64,000 bases of DNA, taken from assembly GCA_013399875.1 (NCBI GenBank), contig VXAZ01001738.1, positions 62,001 to 126,000 of the forward strand, read 5' to 3'. Below are positions 25,101 through 37,100 of this stretch, one piece after another. The notes under the pieces are model-generated. The model did no database searches. It had not been told where the DNA came from and saw only the letters and a program-made list of their open reading frames with translations. Position 1 is the first letter of the stretch, and each line of letters begins with the position of its first letter. Source of the stretch: Gymnorhina tibicen (taxonomy: Eukaryota > Chordata > Aves > Passeriformes > Artamidae). Made by a program: the position numbers and the translations under genes.

Positions 25101-28100
25101 CATAAGGTTTTGGGCCTGTACTGATTGGAAAGTGCATGCAGAGTGGGAGGGAGATGTACCATGTACAAGAAGTACAGATTTGTCACACTTACATAAGTTT
25201 GTTACTCTAGTACCCATGCTTAATACAAGCCCAAACAAATATATTTGTCCTTTTAATATATGGGCACTTACATCTCTGCTCCATTAATAAGAATTGAAAT
25301 ACAAGACCATAAAAGTACCCAGTGACAAACAGAAATTGCTTTCACACATTCCAAATCTGCAGCTACTACCCTAACCATTGCTCCGTACTTTTTCAGATGA
25401 CAAAATACACATGAAAAATATTATATCCAAGCAGAGGCTTAAGGATTTACAGAAGCATCAAAAATTTTTGTAGGTTGTCCAAGAGTTTATGAGACAAGAA
25501 ATTTTCTGTCACCATTTTCATCACACCAAATGTTTTACAATAGTACAACCACTATATTTTTTTTCCTAATAGTATGAACAGATCACAGGATGTGACACAA
25601 ACACAGATGATCTACATGCCCTCCCAAAGGAAAGATCCTCCAAGTCACTGAAGGAAACAGCAACATACCCGCAGAGGATTGTGGTATGTAGCTGTACCTC
25701 TCTCAATGAAGTTGAACTTGTTTGCAAGCTTCTTCTCTGGTGCTTTTGGGGGAGGAGGCTCTTCTGCCTCTGCTGCCTCAGCTTCTTCAGCTGTTTCTGC
25801 CCCCTCTGCCTCTACTGCTCCTTCTCCCTCTTCCACAGCCTGCAAGAAAATATAGAAGTGACTCCATCCTGAGAGAACCAGTCGTCCCTTTCCTTCTTCT
25901 CAGACTGCTGAATTTCTGCTGCCTAGTGAAGGAGACTCGAGTTGAAGATTCGATATTTCTGATGCAAATTAGGAGACTTCCAGCACTGAGATCAAGGAGA
26001 TTCTGAAATGATATCTAAACGGGAATACAGAAACCCAGGAACTGAAATTGCTTCAAAACAAAACCTGACATGAGAGAGAAAATATAGCACAGCTGCCTTT
26101 GGTAGTAAAATGGACTCGGGGACCAGAAGATTTTGTTAGAGTCCCATTACCCTGTGTTTTCATTTCCTTGCCAGACAACAAGTTTCACCTGAAACTCTGA
26201 CACTGTGTGGGTTCTGACACTGTGTGGATAAGAACAAACTTCTCACAGGCTACTCCTTTCCTATCAGCCACCTGCCTTTAAATCGGGCCACTATTTATTT
26301 CATTCAGTTATGCCTGCTGCTTTCACCCCTCCACATTTTGTTTTTAACCAATAGACATACTGTCCAGGAAGATTGCAGATCCCAGCAAATTACACTCTAT
26401 TTTGATGTAATATCTGGATAAAGAGAGATCTGGTATGATCCCCCCACACAGCTTTTGCATCTGAAAAATGGCAGCAGGACCCCAGCTGTCCAGCAGAACC
26501 TGCAGGCTCTCACCTACGTCACTGACATCTCAGACATAAAAGAATCTGTGGGAATTGGAACTACAGAAAGCTTGCAGGTGCTGACAGAGAACATGGACAG
26601 CATTGTGCTTGAACAGATAGAAATGGATACATGTTTCGATTTGAGGCCTTGGAGAAGACTGCCTGAGCTAGAACAATGAGCTTTTACAATCCGCTTTTGC
26701 AGCACAAATAAAAAAGTAGTTTTGTAGTTTTAAAAGAAATATATTTCATAAAGGCAGAAATGTATTTTAGCAAGTAGAAACATATTTTATACAAGAAAGA
26801 ATAGTGATAAGTATAAGAGTAAAGAAGTTTAAGTTTAACAATATGCCTTATAATAAAGTTCATTAGAAAGTTAAGATGTAACAATATTAGCCTGGGCAAT
26901 AGGCCTTAATGACAGTGTGATGATTGGTTTAAAAAATACGCATTGCGGTAAAATCATAGAATGATGATTGGTACAAATATGATAACATGCTTTGTGGCTT
27001 TTGTTTATTGGCTTAAGATAGTATATAGGACCTTGTAACACAGAGGCACTGGGCACTTGGGCACTTGGCCGTGGGGAGTTGTCTGCGGACAATCTCACTG
27101 TCCGGCCTTGCCGCAGCCGCCGCTGCTTGCAGGACAGCTTCAGCGTTCACGCTTGCTGCAGCTGCCGCTCTCCCCCAGCTATTACCATTGCTGCTGTATT
27201 GCTACTTGTATCTTCGATAATGTTACTCCTAACTGACCCTTCAATAAAAATGAGACTGATGCAACAATAAAATCGCCTCATAGACATCTCCCTATCCCCC
27301 AATCCCGACAAGAATCAATCACAGAAGCAAACCCATTTTATAGTAATGCAATTTAAAAGCTAATACTAAAAATAAAACAGACAGCTCTTAGCTGACTGTA
27401 GAGAATTACCTCAGCATCTTCTGTGGGTTCTTCATCTTTAACCTCTGCCTCTTCAGTTGTCTCAGCAGAAGCCTCTACAGGAGCATCTTCCTCCTCAACA
27501 GAAGCCTTTTCTGATGATAGAAAGGATAAAGGAATGAGCCTGGAATAACAGGACATCTTATCCAATATTCTGAAGATCCTCCATCTTCTGGAGCACTGAT
27601 ATACATTTGTATCCTTTCCTAATGCTGTCTCATTAGATAACACAGTAACAAATCCCCACTTTGGAGAACAATTGTGCGCTCAAAGCCACAAAAGGTGACA
27701 ATGGTATTTCTAGAATGCATCTGCAGTACTTCTGGATGAACTGAAACAAAAAGTAAATATTTTGACTCAGAGCAAACTTCTGTAACCCATTTCTGATCTG
27801 AGTAACTTTGTTTCTGGGTATCCCTTCAGCTCTAGATCTTTCTATCCTCCAAAACTGTCTGCAGTTATGTACAACTACTAAGAAGGTTTTCAAGGCACAC
27901 AGAAGTTATAACATGGTTGATCTTGTTTATATGGATAAAAATTAATATACTAGTCTTTTTAGAGAATGATGGATGTCTACATTCCAATCACAGCCTTGAC
28001 TGTGTAGCCATGATAGCCCTAGATTCCAACCATTTCTGCTGTAATACTTTAAATCGTATCTGAAACTTTCAAAGTACGCTAAGTAGTTCAGACATGTATG

Positions 28101-31100
28101 TCCAACCAATGGTAGTGAAAGATGTTTAAAAGACACTAAACTTTGAAAATTTCAGTGTTAGCATTCAAATGACTCAAAAAACACACACCATTTTCTAGAC
28201 TGCAGCAAACATCTGGCTGATTATTTTTTCTAATTTTGATTGCCAGCAAGGATGCAAGCCAAAGTACGAGCTGTTTAATTCTATGGTAATGCAACATGAT
28301 CATTCCATCACGTTGAATAAGCGGAACCAGCGCCTATCTGAAAACTATTGTGATTTCATACAATAAACCTACCTGCTTCAGAGCTGGATTTGATACTCTG
28401 GCGTCTGCCTTCGTCTGAATCTTTGGGTACCAAGTTTCCATTCAAAGTGAAGTGAATGGCTGTCTGATCCATATCATCCACTATCTTGTACGCTCGTTCC
28501 TACAAAAAGGGAAAACCCAACAAAATCACAGAATCACAGAACCACAGAATCATGGAATGGTTTAGGCTTGAAGGGATCTTAAAGAACATCTTGTTTCAAC
28601 CTCCCTGCTCTGGGCAGGGACACCTTCCACTAGACCAGGTTGCTCAAAGCCCCGTCCAGTTCGGCTTTGAACACTTCCAAGGTTGGAGAAACCATAATTT
28701 TTCTCGTCAACTTGTTCCAGTGCCTCAGCATCCTCACAGTAAAGAACAGCTCAATCTGTATAATTTAGTTTTGAGCTGCACCTAAAAGCAATCAGAAGCC
28801 ACTACAGAACACAGATGCTTCAATAGTTTTTTCTTAAATGTGATTGCTTACTATATCAATCACAGCAGAGCACTGAGCCCACTTCAGTCACTGTGGAGAA
28901 TTTGAAGATATGGATTACTGATCACCTGTCTATATACCAAAAATATGGAAAACTTCAACTCCAAATAGAAGAGAAGGACCTTATTTGATTCCACAAAACT
29001 GATTTCCTTTCTCTGAAATCACATAATGGTTGGTTAAACAAGTACAGTAGCACAACAAGTGAGACAGACTTGGGAATATTTTGCCTGGTTTTCTCTTCCC
29101 TTAGGTGTTGGTTTTGACAGGGATCATTTTCTTCACAGTAGCTGCTGTGGTGCTGTGTTTTGGATTTGTGCCGAAAACAGTGCTGATAAAAAAAGAGATG
29201 TTTTCGTTATTGCTGAGCAACACTTGCACAGAGATCTGCTGCCCATCCCACCTCACCACTACCTCACCCATCTGACCACAAGGATATACCATACCATATG
29301 GTGCCGTGCTTAGCATATAAAGCTGGAGGAAGAAGAATGTTGGGGGAAGAAGAAGAATGGGGGGGATGTTTGGAATGATGGGGTGTATCTTACCAAGTAA
29401 TGATTGAGCGACATGGAGCCCTGCTTTCCTAGGGATTGCTGAACACTTCTTGCCCACGGAAGTGGTGAACGAATTCCTTGTTCTGCTTTGCACAGCTTTT
29501 GATTTCCCTATTAAACTGTCTTCAGCTCAACCCATGAGTTTTCTCACTTCTACTTCTCTGATTCTCTTCCCTGTCCCACCATGGCAGAATCAGTGAGTGG
29601 CTGTGTGGGGCTTAAGTGGCCAGATGGGATTAAACCACGACAACTGCCAGAAGTTGGGGATAATTCAATGCCAGAGTTGGAGGAGCTGTCCCCATGCCTG
29701 TTCTTTCAGGCTGTGTAATCCTTCCCAGGGAGGAGTGGAAGGCAAAGGCACCACACCATGCTTCCCATGTGACTGCCTGTGTTGCTGGCTGTATATGGTA
29801 GGGGGAGAAGGCTGCTCCAGGGTAATGCAGTGCATGCCCTGCACACAAACATGAAGGTGTGGATGTTTTCTGGCTGTCTGTTGTTCACTCCTACTCATTA
29901 TGAATAAAGCTGGTCAGCGATTTCACACACATTTCTGAGCTCTCCTATAATTCAATCTTCATGTAAGGATACTGAAGCATAACTCTTACAGACTGAGAAA
30001 AGCCTTGCCTTTTGTGCTTTAACCACCACAGAATGGGAAAAGTTACTACCTGAGATTAGCTGCACTAATTACCTTCACTGACAGATCTTGTTCTGTAATT
30101 GTGATATCCTACTTCTAAATAAATACATCAATGCTTTTAGACTTTTACCCTTTAAAAACACCCTTTAAGAATCATTGGCAGTAAATATGCAACAAGATGT
30201 AGCCACATTAAAAGAAAATTTACCTGGTTATAAATCAAAGGAAAACACAAAATCAAAGGAAAACACAAAACCAATTAACTGCAAAAAATTCTGGTTTTAT
30301 GGGTCATGTCACACTTACTTTAAAGTTGTATCTGACGATATCCCGGGGAATATGGGGATTTTTAGCTGTCAAGATACGTGTAATTTCCTTTCTTAATTCC
30401 TTTGGGATGGAAACAAAATAGTATTGTAAATAAAACTTCACTACTAATACAATGTACAGCAACAAAAATCACCATGTTTATGCTCAGTTCTATGATGTTC
30501 AGTTCATTGCAGATACCTCATGTGCAGCTGATGCCACCACAAGAACAGTGCTTGGGGCCAACCTGGCTCAGAGTGGAATCCAGAACAGTTATCTGCTACC
30601 TACCACAGTATTTCAATGGGCTTTCTTGATGTTATTTCTTATCTAAGATATGGTAGCACTTAAAAAATGCATTCTATAGGGTGAGACAACTTGTGTCTTT
30701 AAAATTTACACTGTTCAAAAATAAACAATAAGCTCAGTAGCAGTGCTTTCAGGATTGACCACTGTGAACAAAGAAAAGTACTGCTGTTAACTATTTTTAC
30801 TGCCTGAGTTGGGGGAAGAACATAAAGCTTCCCTTTCACAGCTAGTTGAAGGGCAAGGAACAATGCTAGAGTTTTATAAGGCAGTGAACAGAGAGAAACG
30901 ACCGCAGTTGGAAGGGTGACCAATTGCAATGCTACTGAACCAATCTCAGAAGAAATTGCAATAAAATTGTAGGACACTTCCTGGTCCTGTGTATCGTGCA
31001 CACAGACACCTGAAAAGCTCAGGACTGGCTTTGGGCCCTCCTTAATTGAGTGAAGCCCCAGCCCTGTTTTCCCTTTTGGATCAGCTCCAGCCAGTTAGTG

Positions 31101-34100
31101 TTTCAAGACCAGAAATGGATTTCAAAGCACATTCTCCATGTTTTCCTGTTGAAGCCATTTCAGTTGGTACTGCAGATAATGTACTTCAGCAAGTACTGGA
31201 GTTTTACTCTTGCAGAATTTCCTCCAAAACCAATGGGTAGGCTTCTGCTTATGGAGTTTTGTACATATCTCATGACAAGACAGGCATTGCTTTACTCACA
31301 GCTTCAGTCAGCTCCAGTTGATCTGGGGATCTGACTCCAGCCCTTGCTGTCAACCAGTCTCCTGTTTCAGGGGAAACTGCATCCTAGAACAGGAATGACA
31401 AGTTCAGCAACGCAACAAGACTGTGACTGTTTTGCTCCTTGCCAAAGCAGCACTTCATGAGGCACAGAGCAAAGAGATAAAAACAACATTCCCCCACCCA
31501 TTTTTGCTTTGAGCAGAGCAGAATACCACAAATGGCAGGCCAAAATCTGAAGATTTTCATACGGCTACACTTGCCAGCAAGAGTTCAGGGGGTTGGAGGA
31601 GCTGCAGTCTGATGATAATTTCTGCCCTGTCACAAAACTGGATTAACTCCAATAACAAAACTCAAGTGATTCCACTTCAATCTCAGTTTAAAAGTTGGCA
31701 ATTCTGTTTCCCTTGCCACATAATATCCAAGGGTATTATAGGACTTAAGGACTACTCAAGGGCACAAGCCAAGAACCTGCAATTACTCCTGACATGTTAT
31801 TCTATAAGCTGCTCTTAGAATTTAGTTCAAAATACAAAGCTGCAGGGATGTGACTCCTGGAGGAATGTTAAACAATTTCTTGCAAAGGCCAGCATGTTTT
31901 CATTCTCCCAAAAACAGACTGCTGCTCTCCCTGTGCTAGCATTGGGTTGATGTCATGATATAAGGTCATTAAAAAGAAAATTAATCACTGCAGGAATGAA
32001 TTTCAGTTAATTGTCTTTACAAAAAAAATTGTCAGAACACGAAGCTGCTGATTAAAGTGCTTCACTGCTCCAGGCAAAATTTCTCCCTTAAGTTCAAAAT
32101 GTGTAATGAGTTGATTTAAAATAAATCAATCATTCTTGTAAATACAGTTCTCTCAGGCCTGCTAACTTTACAGCCATTCAAAGCTGAGGATGAGTCCGAG
32201 GCATTAGTACAGCTTATGGCTGCAGCTACAGAGGCTGGACCCAGCAAAGCTTTGCTACCTGCACAGCACCACAAAGGAAAAAAGCACGATGCTGTGCCAA
32301 AATGTGCAGTGGCTGAAAGTAACAGAGAATTTTGCATAAGCCAAGCGCCCAGAGAAAGTCACAGGCTGCAGCCTTATTTTTTTCCCCATGGGAGCTGAAA
32401 TGAGGCAAGCTGTAAGGAAGGTCAGGTGCTCTGATGCACAAGAGATGATGATGGCAGAACAGTTGTTTGTGATTTAATGCTGCCCACATGAATACCTGCT
32501 TGTAGGACATTCATCGTACACAATTCGATGCCAGTTAGTTCAGTAGCTGTTTTCCTTAGTGAATCAGATAAGAAGTACTGTGGTTTTAACATTTTTATAT
32601 ATGATTTTCATTTAAAAGTAAATAACCTTCATTTTTAAATGGTGAAAAGAGAAACATTTAATGAGACTATCTTTTGTCCCAAGAAAGTGAAAAGCTGTTT
32701 ATTAGCATGCCTGTTTAAAGGCATGTATACTGTTCTTCCGTCCATGTCAACAGAACTAAACAAGAGGAAGGTAGATTAAATCAGGGTATTCTAATAATTT
32801 CTTTGTCCAACAGTAAAAACATTATCGTGAGTCAAAAAAGTAAATGCTATTTTCTCTAATGCTTGTACTTCTTTGTTAAGTGAATAGGGGCTATACTTTG
32901 AATTTTCTAAACTGAGCAGGCAGTTTTCTCACATTCTGAGTCAGCTTGTATTTTGGAATTCACACCGAAAACATTTTATTTTAATCTTTTCATATTGCAT
33001 TTTACCTAAATGGTGCCTTTGTTCTAGGTGATATTTTTCATCCTAACTTGCTGGTGTATTTCCCTTCTCAGTGGAAACCTACAGCAACCTCTTACTGCTA
33101 AATCAATTGATATTTTAGAAATTTTATTTTAAAACCCCCATTATTCAGACTAAATCTTTTTTGCATCTCATAGTTTAAAAAAGTAAAAAACATTTTTTAA
33201 GACTTGAGAATCTTACCCGTTTTTTACGTCCAGCTTTACCAGCTTTTCCTGCCTTTCCCCGTGAAGGTCCACCTTGGCCCTGAAGTGAGAACACATCCAA
33301 TGTAAACATTCAAACCACTTTTTTTTTCCTAATTTAACCAAAGCAGAATAAAAGTTTGATGTTTGCTCCAATGGTATGTTTTAAAAGCCTAGTATGCCAG
33401 CATTCTGTCTGTAAATTATCTGAAGGAAAGACAGTCACTTTCACAACACAAGACAGCAGTTTATCAGCATGAAGAAATGCCAGGCTCTGTCCTAGTTATT
33501 GCCTGTCTGTGATACACACCCAAATGTCATACACACATTTTATTGCCTTGGTCAAACACTCTAAAAGGCTGCTCCTGTCCCAAGTGCTTGCATGGCACAG
33601 GGAGCCCAAAGACAGTAGATCCACAGCCAGAAAGCCATGAGCACTGAAAAAACATGGAAAACACCGATGCTCAGCTGGGAAATTAACCACTGTCAACCTC
33701 CCTGCACACATGAAAGCATAGAAAATTTGTTATGACAGGCTTTAAGGAAAACAATTAAATAGCCATTTATAGGGTGCCTTATAGAGGGAGACTACCCCAC
33801 TCAGAGTTAAGGGATAACAGAAGGGCACCAGTGACAAAGCTTTGTGAAAATGTAACAGAAAGTGGGAGAGGAAATTAAGAGGATCCTTTTGAGGAGATGC
33901 TGAGGGACAGACAGGACCATGAACCCTGAAGGAAGAGAGAAAGTTGATAAATCAAACAAAGGAAACAACATTAGAAACCTTGGCAAGAACAGTTTCAGGA
34001 TGGATCACAAATAACATTTGATGGTATGGATGAAAAAAGCAGAGGAGTTACTTGGAAAAAAGTGTTTGACTTTGTGACAGAAAAGAAGGAGACACTAGAC

Positions 34101-37100
34101 ATGAGGGAAGGAAAATGAAGGGGTGGGAGAGCACGCTCCCATGGGCTGATTGATTTTCTTCAGAAGAACATTAGAGTGTGCCTTTCAGCTCAGATCAAAG
34201 GTCCACCTAGCCAAGTATCTCTCACCAACACTATTTAAAAGAAGGTATCTATTCTATTCTCTCCAGGATGCCCTCTCAGCTTGCCACAGGGACTTGAACC
34301 AGAAATGCTGTCCTTTTTATTTCATATCAGTGAACCTTTTTCTCCACAAATTTATTCTGTCATTTTGGAATTCATGCCTATTTTTAGCACACACAACTTC
34401 CACAGCAAGGACTCCCGTGGTACAACTACATGGTAATGCAAAGAACCACTGCTTGCTTTTTAAGTCAGCCAGTTGTTTCTCTCATCCGGTTTTCCTAGTT
34501 CTTCTTCTGGAAAGGCCAGCTTTATCACAATATCTATTCTTCCTCTTCTCTTCCATATGTCTTATGAACACTTTCAGGAGCACAAGCCTCTACAGAGATT
34601 CCTACACTCCCCTCATGATTCCCCTTAATTATGAAAATTTAATATTCACTTCCACCACCTACTTCCTATGTATTAAACAATGAAGCAGCCGTAAAGACTT
34701 TGACCCAGAATCCCCAAGCATTGTTTGTCAAGCCCCACTACTTCTTAAGACTTGACAATAAGAATTCAGAAAAGAAATATCTTCAGAGAAGAAAAAAGTG
34801 CAGCAAAGATGTGAGACAGTGTCTGTGAGTTATTCCTCTTTGTACAAGCTAAGAGACATAAAACTGCTGTTACTAACAAGGCATTAGGGATTATCTTTAT
34901 TCCAGAAGATACATATTAAAAGCAATGAAAAATGAGCAGAATAATACATTTCTATGCTTAGAAAATGTGCCTCACTTTGAAATACAAATTTTTATGATGC
35001 AGGTGGAGAAAATAAAAGTTATAATATTTTCTTTATAGTTCCACTATAGTGGGCTGATTGCAGAGCAGAGAGGCCAAGAGCTCCTGTGTCACAACCACTA
35101 CTGAGACCACTGGATCACCCAGCTGGCCTATCTCCCCTATGTGATTGCTTGGCAATGGGCATCAGAGGATTCTCTCCAACAAGGACCCTGCTATGTGTGA
35201 ATTAGATGTGACTTAAACAGATTTTCAGAACAGAATTTTATTCAGATCCAAATCAAAATCAAATTCTTAATTTTAAACATGAAACAAAGTCTACTTACTA
35301 TTACCCTTTGTAAATGGGTCTACAAAAGCATTTATCCATTAGCAAAGGCATTGACAAGGCAATCTGAGGATAATTGGTTTTAGCAGTTGCACAGATTTGA
35401 ATTAACATTTGAAGAGCCACCTGTGAATATATATCTGCAACAGTGTTAAAATCCAAAAGTGAGACTAAAGAAAACCTAGAGCTATGAGTGCACTGGAAGG
35501 AAGCAGCACAAACCCTGACCTGCTTCCCATACCATAAAGCGTTTGTAGTGTAGAGCATGAACAATTTTTCTAATCAACCAGGGACCTGTGGCTAGTTGGC
35601 TCTATTTCCTTTGTTTTTGTACAGTACTATCCTGGTTTTATGATAGTAATTTAATGATACAGTACAGGCCTGGTACAACAGAGAGACCCTGAGAAGACCC
35701 AGGATAGGGCATGGAGGAGTACAGGCAGGGGATGATAAGACAGGGGGCACATTCTTGACATCGGAGACTCCACAGCTGAAAGCATCTCACTACTGGCCAG
35801 TTAGAGAATTGCAGATTTGCAGACAAGGGAACTGAACAAAACCTGGTTTAGGGGTAGCAAAGAAAACAAAAAAATTGTATCTAGCACACTGAGAAAGCAT
35901 CATATGCAGAAACATTGAGTGCAATGTGGCACCAGAATAACTGAGAAAGGGAAACCTGTGAAAATATATTAGCTAACATATAAAAGAAAGTCCAGGTGAA
36001 GAAGAAACCATCAAAATGGACATCTTATCATCCCCAGTGAAGATCTCCAGTTACTGACAACTTGTCATAACATCCCCACCAATACCACTGTGGAAATCTG
36101 CTGTGGATTTCCACCTGTTACTTTGCTGTGCCTTAAACCAGACCTCCCCTGCTGAGGGAGGATTTTGAAATCCTTGCCAGGATTTCCACGTGTTAAGGAA
36201 ATATCCAGCGGTCTCTGCTTTCAGATAGTTTATTAAGTCTTATCAGAGAAATTAAGAATAGCAAAGAGCACAGCAGAGAGTTCTGAATGTCTTGAGACTG
36301 TCCACCGAATGTTCGCAGAATCAAGATAACACACCCTTCTTAAAGGCAAACCATCCAATAGGCACTTAAAATGAAAGATATTTTCACTTTTCTACCAATA
36401 GTCAACAAATGTTTATAACACATTTACAGGAATTGTGGATTTCTTTATCCAATCACCTTAAACAATTTCTACTGCAGAAAATGGAGTAGTTGGAGAAGAA
36501 GAAGAAGGTTTAGGAACAACAACAATCCTCCATTTCGGAGTTTTTGCTTTTCATCTATTTACTACATTAATGAGCCCAACACCTTTATATATTCTAACCT
36601 TACATAATATTCTATTTGCTTTAAATATTCTATTTGCTGTCTATACATAACCTTACATAATAGTCTATTATCTAATTCACACCACTGTGTGTTCTAATTC
36701 TTCCCAAAGAGTTGGCAGTTTTCTCCATGGACGAAGGTCAAAACCAGTACTGTCCAGGGGGGTAAAACTCTTCAAAACAGGCAGAGAAATATTCCCCGCA
36801 TTCTGGATTCCCACACACCACCACCAACAGCAAAATTAAACCATCAACTTTTGGAACCAGAGGACTGGAAGAAGAGTGAGCACAATACCAGAAAAGAGGT
36901 AGAAACTGGGAAGTTTGCATGCAACAACTTTAACCACATTATCACTATTAATGATTTTTTTTGCACAGAAGTATTTCTTATTTTCTGTAATGGAGACATC
37001 TGGACTGACGATAATGTTTAGACTAAAATTTCAGTCACACTGACATAAAATTTTTAGGTTTATAAGCTGTGCCTTCTCTTTGCCTATATACAAGATTTTC

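Larger units (their letters stand above)
28500..30318 (-). other. DNAI1 intron 4
   Basis: 1.8 kb with a CR1 (28526-28757), an LTR (29106-29642) and a two-copy 18-bp tandem (ATCAAAGGAAAACAC core) at about 30235-30270. Confidence 0.9.

Noticed and set aside
26455..26679. 74-codon plus-strand frame that looks vaguely like a retroviral envelope fragment
   Set aside because: It crosses the left boundary (26547) of the solo LTR defined by the AGAATC duplication, so it joins unrelated sequences and cannot be a real protein.
34150..34683. 177-codon plus-strand frame, the longest in the window
   Set aside because: No recognisable motif, C/F/L-rich composition of a T/C-rich strand, antisense to DNAI1 intron 1, and overlap with a probable old repeat. 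Length alone is not convincing.
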